A stretch of DNA of 12,959 bases, taken from the NCBI GenBank assembly GCA_014534155.1, contig JACVSB010000024.1, forward strand, positions 1-12,959, read 5' to 3'. This DNA comes from Thermoleophilia bacterium (GTDB lineage: Bacteria > Actinomycetota > Thermoleophilia > Gaiellales > Gaiellaceae). This document shows, in pieces, positions 6,647 to 12,959 of this stretch. The notes under the pieces were generated by a model, which saw only the letters and a list, made by a program, of their open reading frames with translations, made no database searches and was not told the origin of the DNA. The translations under genes were made by a program, and so were the position numbers. Position 1 is the first letter of the stretch. Each line of letters opens with the position of its first letter.

Positions 6647-6654
6647 CAGCGGCC

Positions 6655-7752
6655 GTGGCGCAGCGCGTGACGCTCATTCCGGGCGACGGGACCGGCCCGG
6701 AGATCGCCGAAGCGACGCGCCGCGTGATCGAGGCGACGGGCGCCGAGATCGAGTGGGACGTCCAGCGTGCGGGCGCCGAGGTGATGGATCAGCACGGCGG
6801 GAACCCGCTCCCCGAGGCCGTCCTCGATTCGGTCAGGCGAAACGGCGTGGCGCTCAAGGGCCCGATCACGACGCCGGTCGGCACCGGCTTTCGCTCGGTG
6901 AACGTCTCGCTGCGCAAGACGCTCGACCTGTACGGACAGGTACGCCCCTGCAAGAGCTACCCAGGGGTGCGCTCGCGCTACGCGGACATCGACCTCGTCG
7001 TCGTGCGCGAGAACACGGAGGACCTCTACGCCGGCGTCGAGTACGCGGCGGGGTCCGCCGATGCGCGCGAGCTCGTGGAGTGGGTCGAGCAGCGCGGCGG
7101 CCGGATCCGCGCCGACTCCGGTCTCTCGCTGAAGCCGATCTCGGTCACCGGGACGCGGCGCATCGTCCAGTTCGCGTTCGACTACGCCCGCCGCAGCGGC
7201 CGCCGGAAAGTGACGGCCGTGCACAAGGCGAACATCATGAAGTTCACCGACGGCCTCTTCCTCGCAGTCGCGCGCGAGGTGGCGGAGTCGAACGGCGACG
7301 TCGAGTTCGAGGACCGGATCGTGGACAACCTTGCGATGCAGCTCGTGCAGAGGCCGGAGGAGTACGACCTGCTCGTCTGCCCCAACCTGTACGGCGACAT
7401 CGTCTCCGACCTCGGAGCCGGCCTCGTCGGCGGGCTCGGCCTCGCGCCCGGCGGCAACTTCGGTACTGGGGCTGCCGTCTTCGAGCCCACGCACGGCTCC
7501 GCCCCCAAGTACACGGGGCAGAACAAAGTGAACCCGATGGCGATGATGCTCTCCGGGGTCATGATGCTCCGCCACCTCGAGGAGCGGGACGCGGCCGACC
7601 GCCTGGAGAGCGCGATCGCGGACGTGATCGCGGAGGGGCAAAGCGTCACGTACGACATGAAGCCCTCGCGCGACGACCCGACCGCGGTCGGGACGAGCGA
7701 CGTCGCCGACGCCGTCGTACGGCGCCTCGCCCGGGTACGCGAGCGAGTGTGA
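6655..7752 (+). CDS. icd: Isocitrate dehydrogenase (isocitrate/isopropylmalate dehydrogenase family)
   Basis: Oxidatively decarboxylates isocitrate to 2-oxoglutarate. It has 365 residues, the compact homodimer/IDH3-like form. Visible are [11 protein letters not shown] (7-17), the substrate Ser/Arg region SVNVSLRK (81-88) with Arg98 and Arg118, ENTEDLYAG (119-127), Lys191 in VHKANIMK, the metal-binding aspartates in [13 protein letters not shown] (244-256), and the cofactor loop [15 protein letters not shown] (280-294). The Lys285-Tyr286 pair and Tyr333 in VTYD match the residues that hold the 2'-phosphate of NADP in E. coli Icd (Lys344, Tyr345, Tyr391), while the fourth (Arg395) is Pro337 here. 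This suggests NADP use, not proved. The LYAG/TEDLY wording favours isocitrate over isopropylmalate. The GTG start follows a -10 box by 8 nt. mdh begins 10 nt after the stop. Confidence 0.93.
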   Translation: MAQRVTLIPGDGTGPEIAEATRRVIEATGAEIEWDVQRAGAEVMDQHGGNPLPEAVLDSVRRNGVALKGPITTPVGTGFRSVNVSLRKTLDLYGQVRPCKSYPGVRSRYADIDLVVVRENTEDLYAGVEYAAGSADARELVEWVEQRGGRIRADSGLSLKPISVTGTRRIVQFAFDYARRSGRRKVTAVHKANIMKFTDGLFLAVAREVAESNGDVEFEDRIVDNLAMQLVQRPEEYDLLVCPNLYGDIVSDLGAGLVGGLGLAPGGNFGTGAAVFEPTHGSAPKYTGQNKVNPMAMMLSGVMMLRHLEERDAADRLESAIADVIAEGQSVTYDMKPSRDDPTAVGTSDVADAVVRRLARVRERV

Positions 7753-7762
7753 GGGAAGCGCG

Positions 7763-8692
7763 ATGAGAACGAAGATCACCGTGGTGGGAGCCGGCAACGT
7801 CGGTGCCACGGCGGCGCAGGAGATCGCCCGCCGCGACTATGCAGACGTTGTCCTCGTCGACATCAAGGAGGGCTTGCCGCAGGGAAAGGCGCTCGACCTG
7901 AGCGAGGCGGGCCCCGTGCTGGGCTACGAGCCCAACCTGACCGGCTCGAACGGCTACGACGAGAGCGCGGGCTCGGCAGTCGTCGTCGTCACCGCCGGCC
8001 TCCCCCGTAAGCCGGGCATGAGCCGCGACGACCTCGTGACGACCAACGAGGAGATCGTCGGGTCGGTGACGCGGGAGGCGGTGGCACGCTCCCCGGACGC
8101 CGTGCTCGTCGTCGTCTCGAACCCCCTGGACGCGATGTGCCACGTGGCCAAGCGCGTGTCGGGCTGGGGGCGCGAGCGCGTCGTCGGGATGGCCGGGATC
8201 CTCGACACCGCCCGCTTCCGCACGTTCATCGCCTGGGAGACGGGCGCCTCCGCCAAGGACGTGACCGCGATGGTCCTGGGCGGCCACGGCGACCAGATGG
8301 TGCCGGTCGTCTCGGCCACGACCGTCGGCGGGATCCCCCTGACGAAGCTTGTCTCCGAGGAGCGGATCGCGGCCATGGTCGAGCGCACTCGCAAGGGGGG
8401 CGGCGAGGTCGTCGACCTCCTCGAGACGTCGGCGTGGTACGCGCCGGGCGCCGCGGTGGCAGAGATGGTCGACTCGATCGTCCTCGACCAGAAGCGCGTG
8501 CTCCCGTGCACCGCCCACCTCGAAGGCGAGTACGGGATCGACGGGCTCTACATGGGGGTCCCCGTCCAACTCGGAACCGGGGGCGTCGAGCGCGTCGTAG
8601 AGCTCGACCTCGACCCGGCCGAGCAGGCCGAGCTCGAGCGGTCGGCCGCAGCCGTGCGCGACGTCGTCGCCGTCCTCGCGGGCGCCGGGTAG
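7763..8692 (+). CDS. mdh: Malate dehydrogenase (LDH-like type)
   Basis: Oxidises malate to oxaloacetate with NAD, closing the TCA cycle. It has 309 residues, normal for the LDH-like malate dehydrogenases. The Rossmann motif VVGAGNVGA (7-15) is followed by Asp33 in LVDI, which favours NAD over NADP. Substrate residues are Arg82 and Arg88 in GLPRKPGMSR (Arg82 is what separates malate from lactate dehydrogenases, which have Gln there) and Arg151 in DTARFR. The catalytic pair is Asp148 and His175 in GGHGDQMVP. SNPLDAM (about 119-125) binds the cofactor. The ATG at 7763 has GAGGGAAG four nt upstream, overlapping the icd stop, so it is the second gene of an icd-mdh operon and depends on a classical ribosome-binding site. 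A GC-rich hairpin follows 11 nt after the stop. Confidence 0.95.
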   Translation: MRTKITVVGAGNVGATAAQEIARRDYADVVLVDIKEGLPQGKALDLSEAGPVLGYEPNLTGSNGYDESAGSAVVVVTAGLPRKPGMSRDDLVTTNEEIVGSVTREAVARSPDAVLVVVSNPLDAMCHVAKRVSGWGRERVVGMAGILDTARFRTFIAWETGASAKDVTAMVLGGHGDQMVPVVSATTVGGIPLTKLVSEERIAAMVERTRKGGGEVVDLLETSAWYAPGAAVAEMVDSIVLDQKRVLPCTAHLEGEYGIDGLYMGVPVQLGTGGVERVVELDLDPAEQAELERSAAAVRDVVAVLAGAG

Positions 8693-8703
8693 CCCCGCGC
8701 GGA

Positions 8704-8723
8704 GCGGCGCGCGGCCGCGCCGC
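8704..8723 (+). terminator. GC-rich hairpin after mdh
   Basis: GCGGCGCG, loop CGGC, CGCGCCGC: a perfect 8-bp stem with a 4-nt loop, 11 nt after the mdh stop and 18 nt before the next start codon. There is no T-run. It may end icd-mdh transcripts before the S16 protease gene, which has its own possible promoter immediately after the hairpin. Confidence 0.4.
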
Positions 8724-8729
8724 CGCCAG

Positions 8730-8735
8730 CACAAT
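8730..8735 (+). promoter_or_regulatory. Possible -10 box of the S16 protease gene (CACAAT)
   Basis: CACAAT followed by 6 nt and the GTG at 8742. It matches TATAAT at four of six positions but lacks the leading T of the boxes at other genes, so support is weaker. The spacing agrees with the leaderless pattern. Confidence 0.35.
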
Positions 8736-8741
8736 GACCGG

Positions 8742-9731
8742 GTGAAGCGCCTTCTCGGCGTCGGCCTGCTGCTCGCCGCGCTGGTCGCGGTCCTCTTCGT
8801 CGTCCCCTCGGACCACTACCTCTTCCTCCCTGACCCGGCACGCCCTGTCGACCCGCTCGTATCCGTGCCGGGCGAGAAGACGGGTGCGGGCGACCACGAG
8901 GGCGCGGGCGTCTACATGGTCGACATCCTCGTACGGCGGGCGAGCCTGCTCGAGCGGCTCTTCCCGGAGATCCAGAAGGGGGCGTCGCTGCAGCCCCGCG
9001 AGGCCGTCAACCCGGAGGGCGTGAGCGAATCGCAGCGCCGGCAGACGAGCCTGAACCAGATGTCGCGCTCACAGGAGGTCGCGGTCACGGTCGCGCTGCG
9101 AAGCCTCGGCCGCCGCGTGCAGGTCGAGCAGCAGGGGGTCGAGGTCGTCACCGTCCTCCCCGACGCGCCTGCGGACGGCGTGCTCCACGTCGGCGACGTG
9201 ATCGTGTCCGCGCGCGGGGAGCGCGTCCGCACCCGTGCCGGCCTCCTGCGCAGGATGCAGGCCGTCCGTCCGGGCGAGCACGTCGAGCTCGAGATCGTGC
9301 GCTCGCAGCGGCGGCGCCGGCTCACGGTGGCAACCCGGGCGGCCGGCGACGACGCCCGCCGGGCCGTCTTCGGGATCATCGTCGAGCAGGCGGCCGACTT
9401 CCGGTTCCCCGTCCAGGTGAAGATCGACGCCGGCGACATCGGCGGGCCGTCGGCGGGCCTCGCCTTCGCGCTCGACGTGGTGGACGAACTGGGCCCCGAC
9501 CTCGACCGCGGGCGCAAGATCGCGGCGACCGGGGAGCTCGACCTGGCCGGCAACGTGGGCACGATCGGCGGGATCGAGCAGAAGACGATCGGAGCGCGCG
9601 ATGCGGGCGCGGACCTCTTCCTCGTCCCCGACGAGAACGCCGCGGATGCGAAGCGGGCCGCGGACGGCGACCTCGACGTCGTCGCCGTTTCGACCTTCCG
9701 CGAGGCGGTCTCGCGCCTGCGGAGCGGGTAG
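8742..9731 (+). CDS. Membrane-anchored PDZ and Lon-type (S16) serine protease, YlbL/SepM-like
   Basis: A 329-residue envelope protease. Residues about 4-22 form one hydrophobic segment with a short positive N-terminus (MKRLL), so the rest should lie outside the membrane. A PDZ domain covers about 128-200 (VVTVLPDAPADGVLHVGDVI, then a second strand pair). The C-terminal Lon proteolytic domain (about 205-329) has catalytic Ser237 in GGPSAGLAFAL and Lys281 in GIEQKTIGA, 44 residues apart as in Lon (Ser679/Lys722 in E. coli, 43 apart). There is no AAA ATPase domain, so cleavage is ATP-independent. Relatives include B. subtilis YlbL and streptococcal SepM, which clip exported peptides or membrane proteins; the substrate here is unknown. 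The GTG is the only start placing the signal anchor correctly. It has no evident link to the TCA genes and ends 10 nt from the opposing aminotransferase. Confidence 0.9.
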   Translation: MKRLLGVGLLLAALVAVLFVVPSDHYLFLPDPARPVDPLVSVPGEKTGAGDHEGAGVYMVDILVRRASLLERLFPEIQKGASLQPREAVNPEGVSESQRRQTSLNQMSRSQEVAVTVALRSLGRRVQVEQQGVEVVTVLPDAPADGVLHVGDVIVSARGERVRTRAGLLRRMQAVRPGEHVELEIVRSQRRRRLTVATRAAGDDARRAVFGIIVEQAADFRFPVQVKIDAGDIGGPSAGLAFALDVVDELGPDLDRGRKIAATGELDLAGNVGTIGGIEQKTIGARDAGADLFLVPDENAADAKRAADGDLDVVAVSTFREAVSRLRSG

Positions 9732-9741
9732 CGGCGGCGCG

Positions 9742-10842
9742 CTAGGCCGGGACCGACGAGGCCTCGCGCACGAGCCCGGCGAGACGCGTGATCCCCTCGT
9801 CGATCTCGGCGGTGGAGGCGAAGCTGAAGGCGAGCCGGGCCGACTCCTGGCCGCCGTCGCCCAGGTAGAAGTCGGAGCCCTTTACGAAGGTCACGCCCGC
9901 CTCGGTTGCGCGCTCGAGCAGGGCCGCGGCGGAGAGGCCGGAGGGAAGGTCGAGCCAGAGGAAGTAGCCGCCCTCCGGCTCGTTCCAGCTCGCGTCGTCC
10001 GGAAAGTCGCGCGCGAGCGCCGTCAGCATGGCGTCGCGCCGCGCGCGCAGGCCCTCGCGCACCCGCTGCAAGTTCGTCTCAAAGGTGTCGCCGGCCAGGA
10101 ACTCGTGCAGCGCCGCCTGCACGAAGATGGACGGGGAGACGTAGTTCTCCAGCACGAGCTCCTCCACCGGCCTGACGAGCTCCTGCGGGAGGATGAGGTA
10201 GCCGACGCGGAGGCCGGGCGCGACGGTCTTCGAGAACGAGCTGAGGAAGACGACGCCGTCACCGCGTGCGAGCTCGAAGAGCGTCGGCACCGGCTCGCCC
10301 CGGAAGCGGAGGAGCCCGTAGGGATCGTCTTCGACGACGAGCGCGCCCGCTTCGGCCGCGAGCACGAGGAGCCGCTCGCGCCGCTCGCGCGCGAGCGTCC
10401 GCCCGCTTGGGTTCTGGAAGGTGGGGATCGTGTACACCGCGGCCCCCGCGGCCGCGCCCGCCAGGCCACGCTCGAGCTCCTCCACGTCCAGCCCGTCCCC
10501 CACGAGCGGCACCTCGTGCGCGTCGGCGCCGAGCGAGCGCAGGATGCCCAGGGAGCGGTCGTAGCAGGGGGCCTCGACGAAGACGCGCGCTCCGCGGCCG
10601 ACGAGGTGTCGGGCGAGGAAGTTGAAGCCCTGCAGCGAGCCCGTGGTCAGGACGACGCGCCGGGGGTCGACGGCGTGGCGCCGCGCCACCCACTCGCGCA
10701 GGGGCGGATACCCGGAAGGCGGGCCGTAGTTGAGCGCCCGCGCGCCGTCGCGCTCGCTCGCCCGGCGCGCGCACTCGCCGAGCTCGGCCACAGGGAGGAG
10801 GTCGGGGCCCGGGATTCCTCGGGCGAAGGAGATCTCCTGCAC
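9742..10842 (-). CDS. PLP-dependent aminotransferase, class I/II (2-aminoadipate/aromatic aminotransferase-like)
   Basis: A fold-type I aminotransferase of 366 residues without the N-terminal GntR helix-turn-helix of MocR regulators, so an enzyme and not a regulator. Landmarks: YGPPSGYPPLR (39-49), TTGSLQGFNF (66-75) for phosphate binding, Asn144 in FQNPSG, Asp172 and Tyr175 in EDDPYG, the Schiff-base Lys205 in SSFSKTVAPGLRVGY with Arg212, and Arg336 in SARLAFSF, which binds the substrate carboxylate. The pattern is that of the LysN/kynurenine-aminotransferase group; such enzymes often use 2-oxoglutarate as amino acceptor. The true amino acid cannot be read from the sequence. The GTG at 10842 is chosen because TAGACT lies exactly 6 nt upstream. 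It lies 41 nt after sucD on the same strand but with its own promoter, and converges on the S16 protease gene. Confidence 0.9.
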   Translation of the reverse strand: MQEISFARGIPGPDLLPVAELGECARRASERDGARALNYGPPSGYPPLREWVARRHAVDPRRVVLTTGSLQGFNFLARHLVGRGARVFVEAPCYDRSLGILRSLGADAHEVPLVGDGLDVEELERGLAGAAAGAAVYTIPTFQNPSGRTLARERRERLLVLAAEAGALVVEDDPYGLLRFRGEPVPTLFELARGDGVVFLSSFSKTVAPGLRVGYLILPQELVRPVEELVLENYVSPSIFVQAALHEFLAGDTFETNLQRVREGLRARRDAMLTALARDFPDDASWNEPEGGYFLWLDLPSGLSAAALLERATEAGVTFVKGSDFYLGDGGQESARLAFSFASTAEIDEGITRLAGLVREASSVPA

Positions 10843-10848
10843 GCGCGC

Positions 10849-10854
10849 AGTCTA
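10849..10854 (-). promoter_or_regulatory. Predicted -10 box of the aminotransferase (TAGACT)
   Basis: TAGACT, 6 nt, GTG on the minus strand: predicted leaderless. The same hexamer precedes sucC. It lies in the 41-nt gap after sucD, so the aminotransferase can be transcribed separately from sucCD. Confidence 0.55.
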
Positions 10855-10883
10855 CGGAGCCGGCGCGCCGGGTCGGATCGCCG

Positions 10884-11762
10884 TCAGGCGCGCGCGCCCA
10901 CCGTGTCGGCCACGAGCTGCGCGACCTCCGCCGGGCTCGTGCCGACGCGGACCCCCTGCGCTTCCAGGGCCTCCTTCTTTGCCTGGGCGGTGCCCGCCGA
11001 GCCGGAGATGATCGCTCCCGCGTGGCCCATCGTCTTGCCCGGCGGGGCGGTGAAGCCGGCGATGTAGGCGACGACGGGCTTCGTCATGTGCTCGCCGATC
11101 CACTCGGCCGCCTTCTCCTCCTCGGCGCCGCCGATCTCGCCGACCATGACCACGAGCTCCGTCTCCCCGTCGGCCGCGAACTTGGCCAGGATGTCGAGGA
11201 AGGAGGACCCGACGACCGGGTCTCCGCCGATCCCCACGATCGTGGACTGCCCGATCCCGAGCCCGGTCAGCTCGTGGCCGATCTGGTAGGTCAGGGTGCC
11301 CGAGCGCGAGACGAGGCCGACTCCGCCCTCCCTGAAGATCTCTGCCGGGATGATCCCCACGTTCGCCTTGCCGGGAGAGAGGACTCCCGGGCAGTTGGGG
11401 CCGACCAGCGTGATCGCCCGCGGGCGGACGTAGTTGTAGACCCGCAGCATGTCGTGCGCGGGAATCCCCTCGGTGACGCAGACCACCGTGCCGATCCCCG
11501 CGTCCACCGCCTCGTAGATCGCGTCCGCGGCGAAGCGCGCGGGCACGAAGACCATGGCCGTGTTCGCGCCCTCGCGCTCCACGGCGTCGCCGACCGTGTC
11601 GTAGACGGGGATCCCGTCCACGTCGCCGCCTCCCTTCCCGGGGGTCACGCCCGCGACGACGTTCGTCCCGTAGTCGCGGTTTCGCACCGCGTGGAAGGAC
11701 CCTTCGCGGCCCGTGATCCCCTGCACGACGAGGCGCGTCTGCGTGCCGACGACGATCGCCAC
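10884..11762 (-). CDS. sucD: Succinyl-CoA synthetase alpha subunit
   Basis: With SucC it interconverts succinyl-CoA and succinate with nucleoside triphosphate formation. The alpha subunit binds CoA and carries the phosphohistidine. It has 292 residues (E. coli SucD 289). The CoA-binding Rossmann domain has [10 protein letters not shown] (15-24) and GVTPGKGG, then VTEGIPAHD (97-105) and GPNCPG (121-126). The phosphohistidine is His247 in [13 protein letters not shown] (208-212) supplies the Glu that contacts this His in known structures. The start is GTG at 11762, whose G is the last base of the sucC TAG (sequence TAGTG), with GGGGG four nt upstream; this 1-nt overlap points to coupled translation and equal subunit amounts. 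An upstream in-frame extension to 12344 is sucC read in another frame. Confidence 0.96.
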   Translation of the reverse strand: MAIVVGTQTRLVVQGITGREGSFHAVRNRDYGTNVVAGVTPGKGGGDVDGIPVYDTVGDAVEREGANTAMVFVPARFAADAIYEAVDAGIGTVVCVTEGIPAHDMLRVYNYVRPRAITLVGPNCPGVLSPGKANVGIIPAEIFREGGVGLVSRSGTLTYQIGHELTGLGIGQSTIVGIGGDPVVGSSFLDILAKFAADGETELVVMVGEIGGAEEEKAAEWIGEHMTKPVVAYIAGFTAPPGKTMGHAGAIISGSAGTAQAKKEALEAQGVRVGTSPAEVAQLVADTVGARA

Positions 11763-12907
11763 TACGCCCCCGCGAGCTCCACGGCGCGCTCCGCGGCCGA
11801 GACCATCGTCTCCTCGACGTGCACGTTCCCGGGAGCGGCGTCCGCGAGCATCCGGCGGCCCTCCTCGGCGTTCGTGCCGTCGAGGCGAACGACGAGCGGA
11901 TGCGGGATCTCCATCCGCCCGAGCGCCTCGAGAATCCCGCGCGCCACCTCGTCGCAGCGCGTGATCCCGCCGAAGACGTTGAAGAGGATCGACCGCACCT
12001 GCCGGTCGGCGGTGATCACCTCGAGTGCGTCCACCACGCCCTCGGCGTCGCCGCCGCCCCCGAGGTCGCAGAAGTTCGCCGGGCGCCCGCCGGCCTGGGC
12101 GATGAGATCCAGGGTCGACATGACGAGCCCGGCGCCGTTCCCGAGGATGCCGACCTCCCCGTCGAGCTTCACGTACGTGACGCCCTTCTCCCGCGCGGCG
12201 CGCTCCTCCGCGGGGTACGCGTCCAGGTCGCGCATTTCGGCGACCTCGGGGTGGCGATAGAGGGCGTTGTCGTCCACCGTGACCTTCGAGTCGAGCGCCC
12301 GCACTTCGCCGTCGGGAGCGACGATCAGCGGGTTCACCTCGCACAGCATGGCGTCACACTCCACGAACGCCCGGTAGAGCTTCTCGGCGAGAGCCGCGAT
12401 CTGCTTGCCCTCGCCGGGGTCGCTCACGCCAGCGCGGAAGAGGAGTCGACGCGCCTGAAAGGGCTGAAAGCCGATCAACGGGTCGATGTGCAGGCGGGCG
12501 AGCGCCTCCGGGTTGCGCGCGGCCACGTCCTCGATCTCGACGCCGCCCTCGGTGGTCAGCATGAAGAGCGGCTTCTTCTCCGAGCGGTCGAAGGTGAGCG
12601 AGAGGTAGTACTCCGCCGCGATCTCGGACGCGCGCTCCACCCAGAGGCGCTTGACCACGTGGCCGCGGATCTCGAGGCCGAGGATCTCCCGTGCCCGCGC
12701 CTCCGCCTCCTCGGGCGTGTCGGCCAGCTGGATCCCGCCCGCCTTGCCGCGGCCCCCGGTCAGGACCTGCGCCTTGACGACCACGCGCCCGCCGAGCGAC
12801 TCGGCCGCGGCGTGCGCCTCCCCTGGCGTGCGCGCGAGCCGACCCTCGGAGACCGGGATCCCGAAGCGCCGGAAGAGCTCCTTCCCCTGGTGCTCGTAGA
12901 GGTCCAC
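11762..12907 (-). CDS. sucC: Succinyl-CoA synthetase beta subunit (ADP/GDP-forming)
   Basis: The nucleotide-binding subunit of the TCA enzyme that makes ATP or GTP from succinyl-CoA. It has 381 residues (E. coli SucC 388). The N-terminal ATP-grasp domain begins [25 protein letters not shown] (43-58) is the nucleotide-phosphate loop. Mg-binding CEVNPL (189-194) and [10 protein letters not shown] (206-215) follow. The C-terminal ligase domain has [12 protein letters not shown] (256-267), [17 protein letters not shown] (309-325) and [11 protein letters not shown] (340-350). The usual NFLDVGGGA segment reads NFCDLGGGG (278-286). Nucleotide preference cannot be read with confidence. The start is GTG at 12907, since the family N-terminus begins there and TAGACT lies 9 nt upstream. 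It is the first gene of sucC-sucD. Confidence 0.96.
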   Translation of the reverse strand: MDLYEHQGKELFRRFGIPVSEGRLARTPGEAHAAAESLGGRVVVKAQVLTGGRGKAGGIQLADTPEEAEARAREILGLEIRGHVVKRLWVERASEIAAEYYLSLTFDRSEKKPLFMLTTEGGVEIEDVAARNPEALARLHIDPLIGFQPFQARRLLFRAGVSDPGEGKQIAALAEKLYRAFVECDAMLCEVNPLIVAPDGEVRALDSKVTVDDNALYRHPEVAEMRDLDAYPAEERAAREKGVTYVKLDGEVGILGNGAGLVMSTLDLIAQAGGRPANFCDLGGGGDAEGVVDALEVITADRQVRSILFNVFGGITRCDEVARGILEALGRMEIPHPLVVRLDGTNAEEGRRMLADAAPGNVHVEETMVSAAERAVELAGA

Positions 12908-12916
12908 GGCGGCGCG

Positions 12917-12922
12917 AGTCTA
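12917..12922 (-). promoter_or_regulatory. Predicted -10 box of sucCD (TAGACT)
   Basis: TAGACT, 9 nt, GTG on the minus strand; initiation about 7 nt past the box would leave a 2-3 nt leader. It is the same hexamer as at the aminotransferase. The remaining bases to the right edge show no further gene. Confidence 0.5.
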
Positions 12923-12959
12923 CCCCCGGCGCTCCCGCCGTCACGCGCGGCGTCGGCGG

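Noticed and set aside
6600..6677. Longer citrate synthase start
   Set aside because: It would overlap the start of icd, cover both promoters and add 26 residues not seen in the family.
5607..7766. Open frame of about 700 codons on the plus strand across citrate synthase and icd
   Set aside because: It crosses two conserved genes out of frame, has an Arg/Ala/Gly/Pro-rich translation and no domain.
8734..8745. Tiny ATG-ACC-GGG-TGA frame overlapping the S16 start
   Set aside because: A three-codon frame is expected by chance and there is no ribosome-binding site; noted only because its TGA overlaps the GTG start.
11763..12344. Long N-terminal extension of sucD
   Set aside because: It is sucC coding sequence in another frame; the CoA-binding domain of SucD begins at the GTG overlapping the sucC stop.
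1..12959. Mobile element or defence island suggested by two tyrosine recombinases
   Set aside because: Neighbours are core metabolic genes of similar composition, with no cargo genes, direct repeats, tRNA or transposase.

Overview
The window is compact, very GC-rich bacterial DNA with short intergenic gaps, nine GTG starts and one TTG start among thirteen genes, and -10 boxes lying almost on top of start codons. The proteins look actinobacterial. The citrate synthase has the C-terminal wording of the actinobacterial 'citrate synthase 2' type. The PEP carboxykinase, however, is the ATP-dependent type and the malate dehydrogenase is LDH-like, which is not the usual set in Streptomyces or mycobacteria. 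A deep-branching actinobacterium such as a member of Thermoleophilia is my best guess, by inference only.

Layout from left to right. (1) Leftward: sdhA (flavoprotein of succinate dehydrogenase, cut by the left edge), preceded by pckA. (2) Rightward: a small SRPBCC-fold protein divergent from pckA, then two overlapping tyrosine recombinases resembling XerC and XerD. (3) Leftward: citrate synthase with a small HEAT-repeat protein coupled to its 3' end, meeting xerD stop codon to stop codon. (4) Rightward: isocitrate dehydrogenase and malate dehydrogenase as an operon, then a membrane-anchored PDZ/Lon-type (S16) protease. (5) Leftward: a PLP aminotransferase, preceded by sucC-sucD (succinyl-CoA synthetase).

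Six genes belong to the TCA cycle (citrate synthase, isocitrate dehydrogenase, both succinyl-CoA synthetase subunits, succinate dehydrogenase flavoprotein, malate dehydrogenase). pckA drains oxaloacetate from the same cycle to PEP. Aconitase, 2-oxoglutarate dehydrogenase, fumarase and the other Sdh subunits are not in the window. The cluster is split over several divergent and convergent units with two apparent non-metabolic insertions (xerCD; the S16 protease).

The clearest non-coding pattern is promoter architecture. Most genes that begin a transcription unit have a TANNNT box 6-9 nt before the start codon, which predicts leaderless or nearly leaderless mRNAs. Most genes inside operons instead overlap the previous gene or have a purine-rich ribosome-binding site. 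I saw no tRNA, rRNA, CRISPR array, insertion sequence, prophage or defence system, and no gene-free stretch longer than about 80 bases. I did not find a new multi-gene system. The items most worth checking are the 13-residue shortening of the XerC-like recombinase, the shared promoter regions, and the Glu replacing the catalytic Asp of citrate synthase.
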